Shown here: piece by piece, positions 61,841-64,000 of the stretch
How the letters are laid out: every line of letters begins with the position of its first letter
How positions within the stretch are numbered: position 1 is the stretch's first letter
Assembly: GCA_025666215.1 (NCBI GenBank)
Contig: CP102593.1
Coordinates: 1,563,001 to 1,627,000 of the forward strand
DNA: 64,000 nt
Reading direction: 5' to 3'
DNA from: Xanthomonas campestris pv. phormiicola
Lineage (GTDB): Bacteria > Pseudomonadota > Gammaproteobacteria > Xanthomonadales > Xanthomonadaceae
Made by a program: the position numbers and the translations under genes
Notes under the pieces: model-generated
The model's input: only the letters and a program-made list of their open reading frames with translations
What the model was told of the DNA's origin: nothing
Databases searched by the model: none

Positions 61841-62121
61841 ATGCCCCGCAACGGACCTGTTTTCCAAGATCATCATGCTATCGAGCAACGAACGCTCGAC
61901 CGAAGCCCGCTTTGGGAGATGTTGGCAGAACGGGGGGGCGCTTGACATCCACGCTCCTGAGAATCGCATCTTTCTACCTGCCGATCCTGCGTTTGCGCAC
62001 ACTCTGGGCATCGTGCCTCATAGCGGCGGGCCTGTCGGTCACCTGATGGGTTGGACCGGGCCAGACGTTGGAGTTAAGATTTTCCTTACCAGCCGAGAGG
62101 CTCGCGGAAGGGATGTAACGT
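61841..62121 (+). pseudogene. AHH-nuclease fragment, unit 3 (frameshifted at G7)
   Basis: ATG 61841 after GGAAGGAATC. MPRNGPVFQDHHAIEQRTLDRSPLWEMLAERGG then stop. One G fewer in the run of seven (61932-61938) would restore LDIHAPENRIFLPADPAFAHTLGIVPHSGGPVGHLMGWTGPDVGV, the complete AHH pattern with its catalytic His. The restored frame runs into the next gene and lacks the effector's C-terminus, so it would be a stand-alone nuclease module at best. Confidence 0.78.
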
Positions 62122-62757
62122 ATGGAATCGACAACGTCCAATCAGCCCAAGCCTGGGGAGTTCTTCATCCTCGAAGCGGGCACCATCAATGGTCCAGCGA
62201 ATGGGGTGGTGTTTGAGAACATCGATCGCTTGCTGTCGCCCCCGCGACTTATCCTGAAGCCAGAAGGTGGCGGCTTCCCGCCGCTGCGCGAAACCCCACG
62301 TTTGGTCTACAACCCCAGCAAAGGCCCTCCGCCCAAAGACCTAGAGCCCGGCTTCAGTGGTTACTGGCTGGTGTCGGAACGGCTTCATCAGGTCATGGTC
62401 TCGGTCGATCCCGACGCGTTTGCGTTCGCAGAGGTGGATTACCGCTTGGCCGACGGCTCGAAGGGGGCGCGCCACTTCTTCTGCGACGTAGTCCAAGAAA
62501 TTGATGCGCTGAACGAAGAAGCGTCCAAGCTCTTCATCGACACCACCGAAGACTTCGTCAACGGCAAGTTCTACGACCTAATTGGCGCCAGTGTCACGTT
62601 CGACCGCGAACGATTGGGCTCGGCGCATGTGTTCAAGACGCCTTATACGCTTGAGGTCTTCTGCGACAGGGTCTTCAAGGATGCAGTCGCCGCCGCAGGC
62701 ATTGAGACCAATGCCGATGTCGATGGCATGTGGTTTATCGACGCCTCGAACTGCTAG
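62122..62757 (+). CDS. DUF1629/Imm11-like immunity protein, unit 3
   Basis: 211 aa. MESTTSNQPKPGEFFILEAGTINGPANGVVFENIDRLLSPP, LETPRLVYNPSKGPPPKDLEPGFSGYWLVSERLHQVMVSVDPDAFAFAEVDYRLADG, FVNGKFYDLIGASVTFDRERLGSAHVFKTPY and DGMWFIDASNC. Intact and nearly the same as unit 1. It directly precedes the full-length effector (34 bp gap, GGAAGGAG for the effector), the standard immunity-then-effector order in xanthomonad type IV systems, so it is the cognate immunity gene. Expected to bind the AHH nuclease domain in the cytoplasm. Confidence 0.9.
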   Translation: MESTTSNQPKPGEFFILEAGTINGPANGVVFENIDRLLSPPRLILKPEGGGFPPLRETPRLVYNPSKGPPPKDLEPGFSGYWLVSERLHQVMVSVDPDAFAFAEVDYRLADGSKGARHFFCDVVQEIDALNEEASKLFIDTTEDFVNGKFYDLIGASVTFDRERLGSAHVFKTPYTLEVFCDRVFKDAVAAAGIETNADVDGMWFIDASNC

Positions 62758-62791
62758 TGGGAAAAAAGCAGCTTAGGAAGGAGCTCGATCT

Positions 62792-64000
62792 ATGTCTCGC
62801 AAAGGACCTAATTTCCAAGACCACCACGCCATCGAACAGCAGACGCTGGAGCGAAGCCAACTGCTCAAGACACTATCGGACGCAGGGCGTTTCGATATCC
62901 ATGCCCCAGAAAACCGGATCTTTCTACCTGCCGATCCAGCGTTTGCGCAGACCCTGGGCGTTACCCCTCATAGCGGCGGGCCGATCGCGGACTACCAGAT
63001 CGGATTGCAACGGCGCTTGAGACGTTTGGAGTTGTCCCCAGATGGGAGCGGGGCGCTAGGTGGCGATCCGGACGCATTAGTCCGCATTACAGAGCGCGTG
63101 GAAACCCTCCGCGACACAGTGCGAGTGGGTCTTATCAATGGCGATTTGCACACCAACGCGCCGCTTGGCCTTCGCGCCGACGATATCCGTCCGAGTGTCC
63201 AGAACTTCTTTTACAACGAAGTTGCGTATGGGCAGGCCAATGCAGCGCAACTCCAGGGCCTGCAAGGCTACGCGCCGGTCGATCACGGCTGGGCGGCGGT
63301 GACCCACACCGAAGGCCGGGTGGTGAGTACCCTCCAGCACATTCAGAGCGTCCCCAATCCTTTGACCCGTGGTGGTGCGGTCGAACTCCAGCGCCATGGT
63401 CTGTCCCAAGCCATCTCGAATGCCTACCACGACGGCCGCTTGACCCTGTCGCCGAGTAGCGTGGTCGTGGTCGAGAACACCTTGGGCGAAGAAGCCGCAC
63501 GCAACCTCCGCGTGCCCCGCGGCCAACGCGGCGAAGTCGCCATGCAGCTGTTGATGGGCGAGGCGTCCGCCCGCGGTTTGACCCGTGCTGGTGGACTGCT
63601 GGCTACGGGCGTGGATGCCGTGATGACCGCGCGCACGGCTTCGGCGCTGATGGAGCAGGGCAACACCACGGCCGCGCAGTCTGAGGTCGATCACGCCATT
63701 GCACGCAACGTTGGTGGCTGGGCCGGCGGTGCGGCGACGGCGGCTGCATTGGGCAGCAGTAGCGGGTTCGTGCCCTCGGCGCTGGTGGTGGGCGATGCCA
63801 TCCTGATGAGCAAGGCCTTCGACAAAGCCGTCGACCTCAACGAGAACCGCGACATCTTCCACCAGACCGACAAGGCCGGGGTGGAGTGGCAGTTCAACGG
63901 GCGGGATTGGGAGCGCCAAGGCGCGTTCGACCGCACGCCCGACGGGCGCGACACTCCTGCTCAGGGACCGGTGGGAGCCAGTTACGTCAAATCGCAGGAA
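62792..64000 (+). CDS. AHH-nuclease type IV effector (partial, runs off window)
   Basis: 403 codons open to the window end. Residues 1-~80 form an AHH domain: FQDHHAIEQQTLERSQLL, FDIHAPENRIFLPADPAFAQTLGV and PHSGGPIADYQ, giving the His pair, Asn-Pro-type turn and second His of the HNH/Endo VII-like nucleases. A long helical middle follows (LTRAGGLLATGVDAVMTARTASALMEQG) and then the Gly/Ala hydrophobic part (GGWAGGAATAAALGSSSGFVPSALVVGDAILM) and DIFHQTDKAGVEWQFNGRDWERQGAF. Those last parts are the same architecture as the XVIPCD effector at 45.3 kb, so a C-terminal XVIPCD is expected beyond 64,000. AAGGAAGGAG precedes the ATG. Confidence 0.88.
   Translation, partial: MSRKGPNFQDHHAIEQQTLERSQLLKTLSDAGRFDIHAPENRIFLPADPAFAQTLGVTPHSGGPIADYQIGLQRRLRRLELSPDGSGALGGDPDALVRITERVETLRDTVRVGLINGDLHTNAPLGLRADDIRPSVQNFFYNEVAYGQANAAQLQGLQGYAPVDHGWAAVTHTEGRVVSTLQHIQSVPNPLTRGGAVELQRHGLSQAISNAYHDGRLTLSPSSVVVVENTLGEEAARNLRVPRGQRGEVAMQLLMGEASARGLTRAGGLLATGVDAVMTARTASALMEQGNTTAAQSEVDHAIARNVGGWAGGAATAAALGSSSGFVPSALVVGDAILMSKAFDKAVDLNENRDIFHQTDKAGVEWQFNGRDWERQGAFDRTPDGRDTPAQGPVGASYVKSQE

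Noticed and set aside
1..64000. tRNA, rRNA, CRISPR arrays, replication origins, intact prophage
   Set aside because: No cloverleaf-type clusters, spacer-repeat series, DnaA-box groups or phage structural genes were recognised by reading; a dedicated scan was not possible.

Overview
High-GC Gammaproteobacterial chromosome, almost certainly a Xanthomonas or a close Xanthomonadaceae relative. The pointers are a Chp-type chemotaxis cluster with a giant ChpA, an OryR/XccR-like LuxR solo next to a proline iminopeptidase, effectors with the xanthomonad type IV secretion tail (XVIPCD), runs of GGGAATCGGGAATCG between genes, and dispersed hairpins of the type GTCGCGACTGAAGTCGCTCC. The species cannot be fixed from the window.

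Layout. 0-16.5 kb is core genome: the end of a RelA/SpoT gene, a TPR-like membrane protein, a two-domain glycosyltransferase, PBP1b (mrcB), a TPR lipoprotein, a DinG/YoaA helicase, tsaB overlapping an ADP-ribosylglycohydrolase, a TonB-dependent receptor, a TonB protein and gshB. 16.6-29.4 kb is the twitching/chemotaxis operon pilG-pilH-pilI-pilJ-chpA-(chpB-like)-chpC, with a good sigma70-type promoter in front. The chpB-like protein appears to have lost its catalytic residues. 29.4-34.5 kb is an exported RHS/YD-repeat protein whose AT-rich ends flank a GC-rich core, followed by a small membrane protein that may be its immunity partner.

34.7-44.7 kb holds a glycosylasparaginase-cutC pair, an island of inserted palindromic mini-elements, a sialidase-like enzyme, an R-body (RebB) locus, an amino-acid permease, and the LuxR solo plus pip pair. 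44.8-49.5 kb is a type IV effector operon: two related small genes (probable immunity), an XVIPCD effector and a DUF2251 gene, next to effector and SymE debris. 49.5-55.8 kb holds a serine hydrolase under two BlaI-like palindromes, a LysR/NmrA divergent pair between inverted short repeats, a PAS-GAF-GGDEF diguanylate cyclase, and a SymE-type toxin gene split at a run of nine G.

56.2-58.6 kb is a low-GC patch of exported proteins: a Cys-rich peptide precursor translationally coupled to a thioredoxin-like protein, and an unrelated secreted protein. 58.8-60.1 kb is a broken IS3-family element abutting a truncated RAYT transposase. 60.1-64.0 kb is a tandem array of ~950-bp units, each an AHH-nuclease fragment plus a DUF1629/Imm11-like immunity gene, ending in an apparently intact effector that runs off the window.

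Best candidates for new biology are the AHH/Imm11 array, the Cys-rich/thioredoxin pair, the G-tract SymE, the catalytically dead CheB-like protein, and the paired mini-elements inserted into REP-like hairpins.
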